Assembly: GCA_035048485.1 (NCBI GenBank)
Contig: CM068585.1
Coordinates: forward strand, 20,386,001-20,450,000
DNA: 64,000 bases
DNA from: Pteria penguin
Taxonomy: Eukaryota; Mollusca; Bivalvia; Pterioida; Pteriidae
Direction: 5' to 3'
The notes beneath the pieces were generated by a model. It was given only the letters and a program-made list of their open reading frames with translations, made no database searches and was not told the DNA's origin. Position 1 is the stretch's first letter, and every line of letters starts with the position of its first letter. A program made the position numbers and the translations under genes. Below, piece by piece: positions 12,093 through 27,000 of this stretch.

Positions 12093-15000
12093 CTATAATA
12101 AATACAAAATATTTTGCCCATTATGTTATACAATTTCTTGATTTATAACTGTTTAACGACACTAGGAATTTTCCCCAATATGGGGGCGGCACTTGTTTGT
12201 CCGGGGCAGTAAAAGATCACCCAGTCATGGCGGCGTCGTAATATCATCCAGTCATGGTGGCGTCGTAATATCAGCCAGTCATGGTGGCATCGTAATATCA
12301 GCCAGTCATGGTGGCGTCGTACTATCATCCAATCATGGTGGCGTTGTAATATCACCCAGTCATGGTGGCATCGTAATATCAGCCAGTCATGGTGGCGTCG
12401 TACTATCATCCAATCATGATCACGTCGTAATATCATCCAGTCAAGGTGGCGTTGTAATATCACCCAGTCATGGTGGCATCGTAATATCAGCCAGTCATGG
12501 TGGCGTCGTACTATCATCCAATCATGATCACGTCGTAATATCATCCAGTCATGGTGGCGTTGTAATATCACCCAGTCATGGTGGCATCGTAATATCAGCC
12601 AGTCATGGTGGCGTCGTAATATCACTCAGTCATGGTGGCGTCGTACTATCAGCCAGTCATGGTGGCGTCATACTATTAGCCAGCCATGGTGGCATTGTAC
12701 TATCAGCCAGTCATGGTGGCGTCGTAATATCACCCAGCCATAGTGGCATCGTAATATCACCCAGACATGGTGGCATCGTAATATCACCCAGTCATGGTGT
12801 CGTCGTAATATCACCCAGTCATGGTGGCGTCGTAATATCACCCAGTCATGGTGGCATCGTAATATCACCCAGTCATGGTGTCGTCGTAATATCACCCAGT
12901 CATGGTGTCGTCGTACTATCACCCAGTCATGGTGGCATCGTTATATCATCCAGTTATGGTGGCGTCGTAATATCACCCAGTCATGTTGGCATCGTAATAT
13001 CACCCAGTCATGGGGGCATCGTAATATCACCCAGTCATGGTGGCGTCTTAATATCACCCAGTCATGGTGACGTCGTAACATCACCCAGTCACGGTGGAGT
13101 CGTAATATCACCCAGTCATGGTGGCGTCGTAACATCACCCAGTCATGCTGCCGGGGCGTAATATCACCTTCTCATGGTAGTGTCGTAATATAACCCAGTC
13201 ATGGTGGCGTCGTAACATCACCCAGTCATGCTAACGGGGCGTTATATCATTCTGTCATGGTAGTGTCGTAATATCACCCAGTCATTCTGGCGTACGTAAT
13301 ATCACGAAAGTCATGCTGGAGTCGTAATATTCCATCCAGTCTATGCGGGTTGGCGTCCGTAATATCACCCAAGTCATGCTGCCGGGGCGTAATATCAACC
13401 AGTCATGCTGGACGTTGTACTATCACCCAGTCCATGATGGTCGTCGTTATTCACCCAGTCATTGGTGGCGTTCCTTAATATCACCCAGTCATGGTGACGT
13501 CGTAATTATCATCCAGCTCAATGGTGCGTTGTAATATCACCCAGTCATGGTGGGCATCGTAATAGCAGGCCAGTCATGTGGCGTCGTAATTATCAACTCA
13601 GTTCATGGTGGCGTCCGTACTATCAGCCAGTCATGGGGCTCATTACTATTTAACCATCCATAGGTGGCATTGTACTATCAGCCAGTCATGGGCGTCGTAA
13701 ATATCACCCAGCCTATAGTGCATCGTAATATCACCCAGACATGGTGGCTCGTAATATCTCCCATTCATGGTTTGTCCGTCCGTAATATCACCCAGTTCAT
13801 GGTGCGTCGTAATATCACCCACGTCATGGAGGCACTCGTAATATCCACCCAGTCATGGTGTCGTCGTAATATCACCCATCCATGGTGTCGTCGTACTATC
13901 ACCCAGTCATGGTGGCATCGTTATGTATCATCGTTATGGTGGCGTCGTAATTATCACCCAGTCATTGTTGGCATCGTACTACTCACCCAGTCCATGGGGC
14001 AACGTATTATCCACCCAGTCATGGTGGGCGTCTTTAATATCACCCAGTCATGGTGACGTCGTAACATCACCCAGTCACGGTGGAGTCGTAATATCACCCA
14101 GTCATGGTGGCGTCGTAACATCACCCAGTCATGCTGCCGGGGCGTAATATCACCTTCTCATGGTAGTGTCGTAATATAACCCAGTCATGCTGGCGTCGTA
14201 ATATCACCCAGTCATGCTAACGTGGCGTTATCTCAATCTGTAATTGTAGTGTCGGAATATCACACAGTCATTCTGGCGTCGTAATATCACCAAGTCATGC
14301 TGGAGTCGTAATATCATCCAGTCATGGTGGCGTCGTAATATCACCAAGTCCATTGCTGCCGGGCTAAATATCACCCAGTCATGCTGGCGTTGTACTATCA
14401 ACCCAGTCATGATGGCGTCGTAATATCACCCAGTGCATGGTGGCGTCTTAATATCACCCAGTCATGGTGACGTCCGTAACATCCACCCAGTCACGGTGGA
14501 AGTCGTAAATCACCCAGTCATGGTGGCGTCGTACATCAACCCAGTCATGCCTGCCCGGGGCGTAATATCACCTTCTCATGGTAGTGTCGTAATATAACCC
14601 AGTCATGGTGGCGTCGTAACATCACCCAGTCATGCTAACGGGGCGTTATATCATCCTGTCATGGTAGTGTCGTAATATCATCCAGTCATTCTGGCGTCGT
14701 AATATCACAAAGTCATGCTGCCGGGGCGTAATATCACCCAGTCATGCTGGCGTTGTACTATCACCCAGTCATGATGGCGTCGTAATATCACCCAGTCATG
14801 GTGGCGTCGTAATATCACCCCGTTCATGGGGGCACTCGTAGTATCACCCAGTCATGGTGGGCGTCGTAAAATCATCCAGCTCAGGTGGTGTCGCGTAATC
14901 AATCTGGCATGTAGTCATGGGTGCGTTCGTAACATAACACAGTCCATCGCCGGGGAGTAATATCACTCTGGTCATGGTAAAGTGTTCGTAATATCACCCA

Positions 15001-18000
15001 GTCATGGTGGCGTCGTAACATCACCCAGTCATGCTTCCGGGGCGTAATATCACCTATGTACATGGTAGTGATCGCTAATTAATCCATCCAGTCATGCCTG
15101 GCGTCCGTAATATCACCCAGTCATGCTAACGTTGGCGTTTACTATATCATTCTGTCATGGTAGTGTCGTAATATCACCAAGTCCATACTGGCGTAATATC
15201 AGCAAAGTCATGATGCTGGAGTCGTACTAAAATCATCCAGTCATGGTGGCGGTCGATAATATCACCAAGTCATGCTGCCGGGCGTATTAGTAACATCACC
15301 CAGTCATGCTGGCGTTGTACTATCACCCAGTCATGAATGGCGTCCGTAATATCACCCAGTCATCGGTTGGAGTTCTAATATCACCCAGTCCTTGGGTGGC
15401 GTCGTAATATCACCCAGTCAAGTGGCATCGTTATATTCATCCAGTTATGATGGGCCATAGTATAATATCACCCAGTCATGGTGGCGTCGTAACATCCCAC
15501 CCAGTCATAGCTGCCGGGCGTAATATCACCTTCCGTCTGTAGGTGTGTCGTAAATATAACCCAGTCTATGGCATGGGCGTCGTTACGAACATCACCCCAG
15601 TCATGCTAACGGGGCGGTTATATCATTCTGTCATGGTATGTCGTAAAATCACCCAAGTTCATTCTGGCGTCGTAATATCACAAAGTCCATGCTGGAGTCG
15701 CTAATATCATCCATCATGGTGGCGTCGTAATATCACCAAGTCATGCTGCCGGGGCGTAATATCACCCAGTCATGCTGGCGTTGTACTATCACCCAGTCAT
15801 GATGGCGTCGTAATATCACCAAGTCATGGTGGCGTCTTAATATCACCCAGTCATGGTGACGTCGTAACATCACCCAGTCACGGTGGAGTCGTAATATCAC
15901 CCAGTCATGGTGGCGTCGTAACATCACCCAGTCATGCTGACGGGGCGTTATATCATCCTGTCATGGTAGTGTCGTAATATCATCCAGTCATTCTGGCGTC
16001 GTAATATCACAAAGTCATGCTGCCGGGGCGTAATATCACCCAGTCATGCTGGCGTTGTACTATCACCCAGTCATGATGGCGTCGTAATATCACCCAGTCA
16101 TGGTGGCGTTCTAATATCACCCAGTCATGGTGGCGTCGTACTATCACCCAGTCATGGTGGCATCGTTATATCATCCAGTTATGGTGGCATTGTAATATCA
16201 CCCAGTCATGGTGGCATCGTAATATCACCCAGTCATGGTGGCATCGTAATATCACCCAGTCATGGGGGCATCGTAATATCACCCAGTCATGGTGGCGTCT
16301 TAATATCACCCAGTCATGGTGACGTCGTAATATCACCCAGTCACGGTGGAGTCGTAATATCACCCAGTCATGGTGGCGACGTAACATCACCTAGTCAAGC
16401 TGCCGGGGCGTAATATCACCTTGTCATGGTAGTGTCGTAATATAACCCAGTCATGGTGGCGTCGTAACATCACCCAGTCATGTTAACGGGGCGTTATATC
16501 ATTCTGTCATGGTAGTGTCGTAATATCACCAAGTCATTCTGGCGTCGTAATATCACAAAGTCATGCTGGAGTCGTAATATCATCCAGTCATGGTGGCGTC
16601 GTAATATCACCAAGTCATGCTGCCGGGGCGTAATATCACCCAGTCATGCTGGCGTTGTACTATCACCCAGTCATGATGGCGTCGTAATATCACCCAGTCA
16701 TGGTGGCGTCGTAATATCACCCAGTCATGGTGGCGTCGTAGTATCACCCAGTCATGGTGGCGACGTAACATCACCTAGTCAAGCTGCCAGGGCGTAGTAT
16801 CACCTTGTCATGGTAGTGTCGTAATATAACCCAGTCATGGTGGCGTCGTAACATCACCCAGTCATGCTAACGGGGCGTTATATCATTCTGTCATGGTAGT
16901 GTCGTAATATCACCCAGTCATTCTGGCGTCGTAATATCACAAAGTCATGCTGGAGTCGTAATATCATCCAGTCATGGTGGCGTCGTAATATCACCAAGTC
17001 ATGCTGCCGGGGCGTAATATCACCCAGTCATGCTGGCGTTGTACTATCACCCAGTCATGATGGCGTCGTAATATCACCCAGTCATGGTGGCATCGTAATA
17101 TCACCCAGTCATGGTGGCGTCGTAGTATCACCCAGTCATGGTGGCGTCGTAAAATCATCCAGTCATGGTGGAGTCGTAATATCACCTTGTCATGGTGGCG
17201 TCGTAACATCACATAGTCAAGCTGCCGGGGCGTAATATCACTCTGTCATGGTAGTGTCGTAATATCACCCAGTCATGCTGGCGTCGTAATATCACCCAGT
17301 CATGATAGTATCGTAATATCATCCAGTCGTCGTAATCAAGCTATACTTTGTAGTGCACTTTTTGTTATAAAATAGGTAAATTTTCATCATTAAGGCTTTT
17401 CGTGACAAATATTTACCTTTCATTTGGGTAGGTATATGACGTACACTAACTCTGACGTAAACCAGTTCTATGGAATTCGATGAGAAAGTTGGGGAAACGG
17501 AGGCACAAAAATGAAGCTTTCATAAAAATGATATGATATAACTATGGTTTTGACGTCAGCTAATACACAAATGGGAGATAACACAGTGTTATGAAAATCG
17601 CCAATACGTCATGTTCGGATCCCACTTGAAATAAAAAACTGTTCGTGCCAGGTCAGATATCAACAAAAGTTCTGGATCCGCGCCTGAACATTACTCCATA
17701 ATCGTGTTTGTTTCATGCTTTGATGCTACTTTGAGGAATATTTTAAGAAAACAATCTCAAAAACATAAACAGTGACTGCTTCACATTTGACCGACCAACT
17801 GCACTTGGGTATAAGCGACTAGTCGAAGAGATATTTGATATGTCAATCCTGCCATGATCATGCATCCGGGCAGATTCAAACCCAGGATCTTTAGATCATT
17901 AGTAGAACATGCTAACTTCTCAAAACAACAGAGGAAGAAAGTCTGTTTACCTATGTATACTTATATACATGTATAAACACATACTTGTAACTATATATAC

Positions 18001-21000
18001 ACGAAGTAATTTGTTTTACCTTCAATCGAATTAAACTATACATAGCATCGTCACAGTGTCGGAGAAAAAACTTCTTATTCAGGGCTAGCACTTCACAATC
18101 TCCACTTATCTGGAATATACAATGTTACTTCACCTTAGTACAAGTACATACATTGAAACTGAAACACGAAAAGTGGAGTTACATATAACATAAAGCGTTA
18201 TAGTGATATTGTTTCCCTTCATATTTCTGCTTGTAATTAATAATGAAATAATAGCATCAAAGTTTTGTTACTGTCCTTCTTCTGTGTCTGTAGATATGAT
18301 ACTCAAGACACTATACTAAAATGATCAAGTTGAATAAGTACTATTTATCAACAATAAGCATTCAAAGAGTTCTGCTAAAGCAATGCAGCCCCCCCCCCCC
18401 CCCCCCCCCCCCCGCTCTCCAACAGAAGTGAAGTATGCATCTTATAAAGTCTTAGCATTTAGGTGTATAGCGGTGTCTGAATTACAATAGCAATGAAAGC
18501 TGACGAAGTTCAGTCAACGCGTTAAAAGGTTATTTTGACATGACGAAGTTGAAATCAAAATACATTTAGTACAACTGAAAACAGCAAAATGCAGAGACGA
18601 CACAGTGATAAGCTGATGACCTTGAATTAAAACATAGGACCTTAGCGACTTTGGTCAAAGTCATAATACAGCTTTGCTTTGTAATGTACATCTTTGCAAC
18701 GTTTATCGGAAATCCGTTCAGATTAATTCATAATAAACCGTGTTGAGCTGGTGGCCTTAAAATAACATATATGACATTAGGCCAAGGTCTTAACATCGCA
18801 AGGAACAATTATGCAAAGTTTGATGAAAATCCATCCACAGAAAGGTAAATTACGGAGTAGAATTGAACATGGATCATGTTTTGCTGGTGATATTGAAAGT
18901 GATAAATGGCCGTAATCATGTACCTTTGGGCCGTAAGGAACATCTGTGCAAAGTTTGATGGAAACAGAATGGAACCACGTTTGGTTGTGACCTTGAAAAA
19001 AATATCTTTGACTTCGGATCAAAGTCATTATCCACTATGGGATCGTAAAGATAATTTTTTGCAATGTTTGGAAATGGAAATCCACCAAAAGAGGAGTGGA
19101 AGATATAACTAACAGACAGACGGACTCACAGACGGACATGAACATTTAGACCAATATACTTACAAGACTAACGGAAGGACCACGTTCATGAGGCTCCAGA
19201 CACGACCGTAAACCCTGCAGAAAAAGTGAATTGCAAAATTCTGGCAATGATATGAAATGCAATGAAATCATGTTCAGAACAATAAATGGTATTCACATCT
19301 CGTATTACAGTAGATGTTTTGGACTTTTACAATTTGAGAATTAAGAAGTGCTGTTCAATAAATAAGTAAATAAATAAATAAAATAAAATAAAATAAACGT
19401 ACGAACAATATTCTTTTAAACCCTCCTTAAGGGATGTCGATAATAGTTATATAATTGACAAATACATTCCTTTTCTATAAAAAGAGAGTGATTTTATTAC
19501 TATATGTACAAACAACCAAGTAAGATTAAACTCGAGTTGTCTTTCTTCCCATCCTTATTTGCTATATATAAGTAAAACGTGAAGTTGTTAACACTCGTGA
19601 TAGATCGGTGTGCGGGTTTCATAGGTAAATATACTTTTCACGTTATATTTGCTATCTTGCAAATACCCGACACACTCCATTGCAAATATTAATTAACTTT
19701 AGTATATATATTTTAGTTATGAAGGAAATAAATTACATATTGCCTGACTTACAAAGGTTTGTCCAACATGAAGAGTTTCTACTTGTACAAAAGAAGGAAG
19801 GTCAGTAGTGACGGCTGATTCTTTATCCGTGGCCAGTACTACGCGTTTTGGTTTCACACTCGGAGCGTTTCGGAATTTGTCCCGAATTTTTCGTTTTTCT
19901 AGGAGCAGTCTGCTGTCTATACTAACATTTGTTTTGAATGATTTGACGGACTGAGTGTGGCTTCCAGTGGCGAGTTTAATATTTTCTGACTGTGGCCGTT
20001 GCTTGAGTATTCCAGATCGTCCCGTCTTTTGATAGAACGCTTGCTTTGATCCAGCAATTCTGTTGATGTCTTCCACGGTTACACTTGTGTCAAAGTCATC
20101 AACTACAGATTTCGTGTCCCCGTTTACACTATTGGGATTTTTATTTTCCTGTTCGTCCTTTTCAGACCTAGCATCTTTCGTACTTTCCTCTTCCCCTACA
20201 CCACCTACCACTGAGATATCAGGTAGTTTGATTTTATCCTCTGCATCCGCTTTTTTAAGAATCTCCGACTTGGACCTGAGATATGTTTTTAGATTTGGAA
20301 TGTCACGTGGTGTAGGAGGTACGCTCTTGTACGCAATATCATCCAAACAATTCCGATGGCCGTATGTCGGTGGAGCTGACATCAATTCTCGTCTACGGCT
20401 AGGATGGTATGAGGCAGGGTTGTAATCAGATTTCACTAGAAAAAAGGATAAAACATATATACATCACCATACCTTGATAGTGGGGTTTATAGGACTATGG
20501 CTATGCAGGGGAAACATGGATACTCATATGAAATCAAACCTTAAATCACGTACAGACACATATTAAAAGATACATCAGATACACAGGACTTTTAGTTAAC
20601 TGGATCAGAGGAGACATGTACAGTGATTTCTACTATTAACGGCATCTACTGTCAAAACGACAATTATTGTGTGCTGCACTCTATTAGATATTTACTGTCC
20701 ACTAGATCTGATCAGACATGACACTCACTGACGCCAGATTTCATCACACACGGCATTCCTTGTAGATAGTCTTATTCCATACATGGCACTCATTCTACCC
20801 TAGATACTATTTAACACGCCACTCACTGCACGCTTGATTTTATCAGACACGACGCTCACCATACGACAGAATCTATCAGATACGGCACTTACTATGCGAT
20901 AGATTCTATCAGCCACTGCGCTTATTGTGCGATAGTTTCTATCAGACACAGCACTTGTTATGCGATGCATTCTATTAGACAAGGTACATCCTGCAAGGTA

Positions 21001-24000
21001 AGTTCTATCAGGCACGGCACTTTCTGCACGATAGATTCTATCAGACACGGCACTTACTGCACGATAGATTCTATCAGACACGGCACTTACTGCACGATAG
21101 ATTCTATCAGACACGGCACTTACTGTGCGATAGATTCTATCAGACACGGCACTTAATGCACGATAGATTCTATCAGACACGGCACTTACTGTGCGATAGA
21201 TTCTATCAGACACGGCACTTACTACACGATAGATTCTATCAGACACGGCACCTACTGTGCGATAGATTCTATCAGACATGGCACTTACTGTACGACAGAT
21301 TCTAATAGAATCTTATCAGACTCGGCACTTACTGCACGATACATTCTATCAGACACGGCACTTACTGCAAGACAGAGGCGAATAGACACTGCACTTACTG
21401 TACGATAGATTCTTTCAATCATGGCACTTACTGCGTGTAAGATTATATCAGACACGACGCTTATTGTGAGTGGACTACTTTAGACACATTTATTGGACGC
21501 TGGATCCTGCTGAACACGGAAATTGCATTATGACAGATTCTATCTCACCCGAAATTCAGTGTAGGATACTTTGTGCCAGAAATGACACTTACTGTACGTT
21601 AATTTCTATCCGACACAGCACTCACAGTACAATAGATTATATCAGACATGGCACTTATTACACACAAGATTCTATCGGACACAGCACTCACTGTACAGAA
21701 GGAGAGTGTGTATTAAGTACGACCCTTCTATATTCTATGCTGATTAGATAAATCACTTACTGTAGGCTCGATCAGATATAAAGTTCAGAATTTTCTTTTT
21801 TCTGTGGAATGGTGATTCGTTTTCCACAGTTTTCTGTATTTCTCGACGTCTAGCTTTTACATCTATAGTGCCTGGTTCTAAGTTGGCAATAACCCTTGCT
21901 TCTCCCTGTGGTAATAGACAGAAGAAAATTAAAAAAAACTAAGTTTGTATTCTGTGAAATGTGTAAAACGAAGACAAAAGTGTGGTGGCTTACGTACATG
22001 TTCCCCGTTTTCCTTTTCCCTTGAACAGGAAATCCCCACTTCTTCATGAAATTCTCATAAATCTTGGAGGTAAGACCTTGCATCAAGCTCATGAACCCTT
22101 CAATGAGGAACGTGGATTCCAAATACGACTTTATTTCATTGAAACTTGTAGAAATATATATGTATATATTCCAATGAAGCATGTATAAAGTATAGGTCGA
22201 CCAATTTTGTTCGCGACAGACAGACGAGGAGATAATATACTGCCACGTTTGCAGGCGGGGATATAATTAATTTATGATTCAATAATTGTAAATTTCCCTA
22301 ACTGAACACGATAGTGAAGGCGACAGCTTTAATTTTAACAGAACTTACTTCTTTGTTATATGAAGCACAGCATCAAAAAAATTACTTTAGTTACGACAGA
22401 AGCCAAGTTAAATATCATTGGCTTCATAATTTTACCTAAAGAAGGCAAAAGTACTAAAGCGGGAGGTTCGGATAAACCAAACACAACGTACCCTGGATCT
22501 TTCTGACTTAATGTAATTTACAAGAATGTGGAGTACCCTACCGAACAGGATTTGGATGCTGTTTGATAAACTTACTGACAATATGACGTATATCCATTCC
22601 ACTTCATTACTGTCTTTGACCATAAGACGGCCATATCTGTTCAAATATAAAAATTTGAATTTACAATGGTAACAAATATTACAAATAAGATGTATTCGCA
22701 ATTTCGGCCAAGCACCATAGAGCACAAATTTCTAGTTTCAAAATTTACCCAGTATCTTAAAACACATAGTATAGTACACCATTCTATCTGCTATTTACAG
22801 TACATTGTTCACTCAGCATTTAGCCGCGTGGTAGATCCTTATAGACATGTAGTCTATTATTATCGCATCTGATGAGGGATTTACGCATATGTACATTGCA
22901 TTACATAATTTAACCCGTCTTCCTTGACACTAAACTAGTTAAAACTTTAATACACATTGCATTACTTTACACTACAGAATTATATAATAGTATTTTATAA
23001 ATTTTTCATCCCTATTTGATCTACACTCTTGTAGAAATAAACATTTGCTTCGTTCTCTGTCTACATTGACATGTTGAACTTCATACCTATATCGGAGTGT
23101 ACTCCAGGTGCCGGGATTCTCTTCCAGTTTCTCGATTGGAAAATGTCTCAGAACAACGTCTTGTCTAAAAGAAAATTATTTGAATTATATACCCAGCCGA
23201 TCACTTTACTGTATCTACTCTGAATTTGCCTTTCCAGTATGAGACAAATAAGTCAGTATCTGTGGCTTCCATAAGAATTTGTAAGTATCAAGATTCCGAT
23301 TAATTTAAACCATAAGTTAACTAACACATATGCCGTCATTAAATGTAAATTCAATAATTTCTTGGTATCTGAATAGTTTTATTCCATTAATATTTATAGG
23401 TTATTGGCTGAATACGACGAAATATAAACGCCCGAGGTCTTTGAGCGGTAAAGTGGCCCGAACTTTCGAGGGCCGCATCCGCTCAAAGACCGAGGGCGGT
23501 CATATTTCGTCGTATTCAGCCAATAACCTTTCTATTACATATTTAACCGTCCATCTACATTTAAATCTATAAATCGAAGTATTTTCGTTAATAGTACTGT
23601 CCGCTATGTTTGTTTGCGTACGGTATGACGTCAAATATAAGTATGATGTCACGTAACTGGAAATAGTCCCCGGGCTGATATGAAGTTTGCGGGCATTTAT
23701 GGCTCTATATCAGTCCGGAAATTTTCTATATAAACTATTGATAAAATTGTCAAAATATGTAGTAATGTAAGATACAAGCTGCACTAACTATAATAATATT
23801 GTAAGATACAAGCTGCACTGACTATGATAATATTATAAGATACAAGCTGCACTAACTATAATAATATTGTAAGATACAAGCTGCACTGACTATGATAATA
23901 TTGTAAGATACAAGCTGCACTGACTATGATAATATTGTAAGATACAAATGCATTGACTATGATAATATTGTAAGATACAAGCTGCACTGACTATGATAAT

Positions 24001-27000
24001 ATTGTAAGATACAAGCTGCACTGACTATGATAATATTGTAAGATACAAATGCATTGACTATGATAATATTATAAGATACAAGCTGCACTTACTATGATAA
24101 TATTGTAAGATACAAATGCATTGACTATGATAATATTGTAAGATACAAGCTGCATTGACTATGATAATATTGTAAGATACAAGCTGCACTAACTATGATA
24201 ATATTGTAAGATAAAAGCTGCATTGCCTATGATAATATTGTAAGATACAAGCTGCACTAACTATGATAATATTGTAAGATACAAATACATTGACTATGAT
24301 AATATTGTAAGATACAAGTTGCATTGACTATGATAATATTGTAAGATACAAGCTGCATTGACTATGATAATATTGTAAGATACAAATGCATTGACTGTGA
24401 TAATATTGTAAGATACAAATGCATTGACTATGATAATATTGTAAGATACAAATGCATTGACTATGATAATATTGTAAGATACAAACTGCATTGACTAAGA
24501 TAAGTTTGATAACTATTATTAACAAAGCTGTGTTTGTGAAACACTAATGCCCCGGCGGCGCCAAAGTTCAAAAAGTTATTTTTAGCATGAACGTCATTGT
24601 CAAGGTCAAAAGGTCTTCTACTTTGGTGTCATTTGAAAGAAATTCATTAGTTGAATACACATGTCAAATATGAAGCCTCTATCCTTCACGGTTCAAAAGT
24701 TATAGCCAAGGTTAAAGTTGACAACAAGCAGAGGAACAGACAGGACAATAACAATATGCACCCGATCTATCGATCCCGGGGCACAAAATATGGTCTTTTA
24801 ATTTAAACGAAAAAAAAAAAAAAAACCAGATAACTTACGTGCAGATCCTAAGGTTTTTGGGGTCATTCGAATTTGCTGCCATATCGAATATTTCCATATA
24901 GTCCTGTGAAAAAAAACAGCAATAAAATGGTGAACAGTCTAAGATTTATCCGATGTCATCACCGTTTGTGTTTAAGTATAGATCTTCATATCCTAAACAG
25001 GCTGCAAGTATATTAGTAAAGACTGCTGTCTGTTCACACATCCATAAATTGAGTTGACAATCTAGCACTTACAATTACTGCATTTTTCTCTTGATAATAT
25101 GGAAAAGATGTGAAGATCTGAACCTTTTAACCTAACGTCTTAATAAAAGAATTAGATTTTAATTCACCACTATATAATCAACTAAATATACAGCATGGTA
25201 AGTGCTAGAGAAAAGATTATCCAGAGTGATTCGTCCTATCCTATGTTACAGGGATTATTCTGTTGTGTTACCTGGCTACTTGTCAGGTACAGACTATTAA
25301 TTTACACAGCATTACATAATAGAAAATTAAGATCACTCTTACATGTTTCTTAAATGTGTAAAGCGCTATAACTTGGGGGACTTTCTCGTCTGTAATATTG
25401 TGCATAATTTGCTTGCATTTTTACCTCACGCAGGGTAACATTGTACAGAGATGGGACATTTTGCAATTCATTGTACACGGCGAGTTTATTAAAAGTGATT
25501 TGTTCCTTGTATTAGTATGTCTCCCGTGGAGCATTAACTCTGGTACAGTATACCGAGTAAAATAGATAATACAGGGAGTTGATCTCCACTACAACTGTCG
25601 TGGTAAGGGTAATATAAGGGTGGAAATGCAACGAAGATGAGTAACGTAAAATACGAAAGTGAGAGATTATATCTCTCTGTGGCCTTCACTACAATGCACT
25701 GTAGTGGATATTCATTGACACAAAATTCAGAAGACCATGTGCCCGGAAGGCGTAAGCATCTTCTGCCTGAGGTGAAACCAGGTGCCCGGAAGGCGTAAGC
25801 ATCTCCTGCCAGAGGTGAAACCAGGTGCCCGGAAGGCGTAAGTATCTCCTGCCAGAGGTCAAACAAGGTGCCCGGAAGGCGTAAGCGTCTCCTGTTTGGC
25901 TGGATGAAAACACCAACAATTTCGATGTTTGTATGTACATCATGGAAAATTCCTATTAAGGATTAGGATGTCTGTGATATTAAGTCCCGAGGTCCGATCA
26001 CAAGTATATTTAATTAACAATGATTGTGATAGGTAGTGCAAGTAGAAGTGGTTCTATAAATGCGAACTTTTAGGTAACTGCAGTGAGGGCATACATTAAT
26101 AAATATAAGATAAAGTCATGTAAACAGTCATGCATATGTAAATGTTTTTTGTCTGCTTCTTGTTTTACGTCACACCAAGATTTTTATACTTACTAATATA
26201 TCGTTATGTGCAGCATCTGTCTGATGCAATTAAGGCTCGGATCGTTTACCAAAATCGTTAAACGTTTAAAATTATTTTGAGTATGGACTCACGGCGGATA
26301 TGACGGACAGCAGGAGATGTACACTGTAATTATTTTGAGTATGGACTCACGGCGGATATGGCGGACAGCAGGAGATGTACACTGTAATTATTTTGAGTAT
26401 GGACTCACGGCGGATATGGCGGACAGCAGGAGATGTATACTGTAATTATTCTGAGTATGGACTCACGGCGGATATGGCAGACAGCAGGAGATGTACACTG
26501 TGATCATGATGCCAGTTCCCGTCTTATCCAGACGTTCATAATTACAAATTTTTACATGACATTATACATACTTTTGTTCACTGAATTTTATTTCATACAA
26601 TTTAGCTTTTCATAAACTTTTTACTTGACATTTTATTATATCATTTTTGTATATGCAAAGTATATCTACTTTTTTTTTAAAATCTTACACATAATAATGA
26701 AATTATGATACATACCATCCTAGACAAAATATATTCTTTCCACCGTCAAAACATAAGTCTGATAAGATGGCAGTTTAATTCTTCTAATTCATGTGCGCTA
26801 GATAGAACATGGTTTGTATATCGATTACAGTTACCTTGAGATAGCAAGGTGTTTTATTCGGGCACTCGCTATCTACCCATAGTTATCACCCCAATTTAAA
26901 GGCATTCATATAAACCTGAGGAAAGGAAATTAATCCTCAGCTCTGTTTTATTAGAATTTTAAATGTCATTTTATTATCGAGTTATAATAAAAACTAAAAG

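Noticed and set aside
12193..13161. 322-residue plus-strand ORF of SHGGVVISP repeats
   Set aside because: Entirely within the 27-bp array; equally long frames exist on the other strand and no start context, domain or splice logic supports a gene.
20063..20425. Plus-strand 120-residue ORF
   Set aside because: Shadow of the 683-nt coding exon on the minus strand.
20800..21279. 159-residue minus ORF of SDRIYRAVSAV repeats as an extension of exon 13
   Set aside because: Reading on from exon 13 meets TGA directly after its donor, so the repeat frame is not continuous with the exon.
23765..24500. CRISPR-like array
   Set aside because: Direct repeats with no unique spacers, in a eukaryotic intron; a minisatellite.
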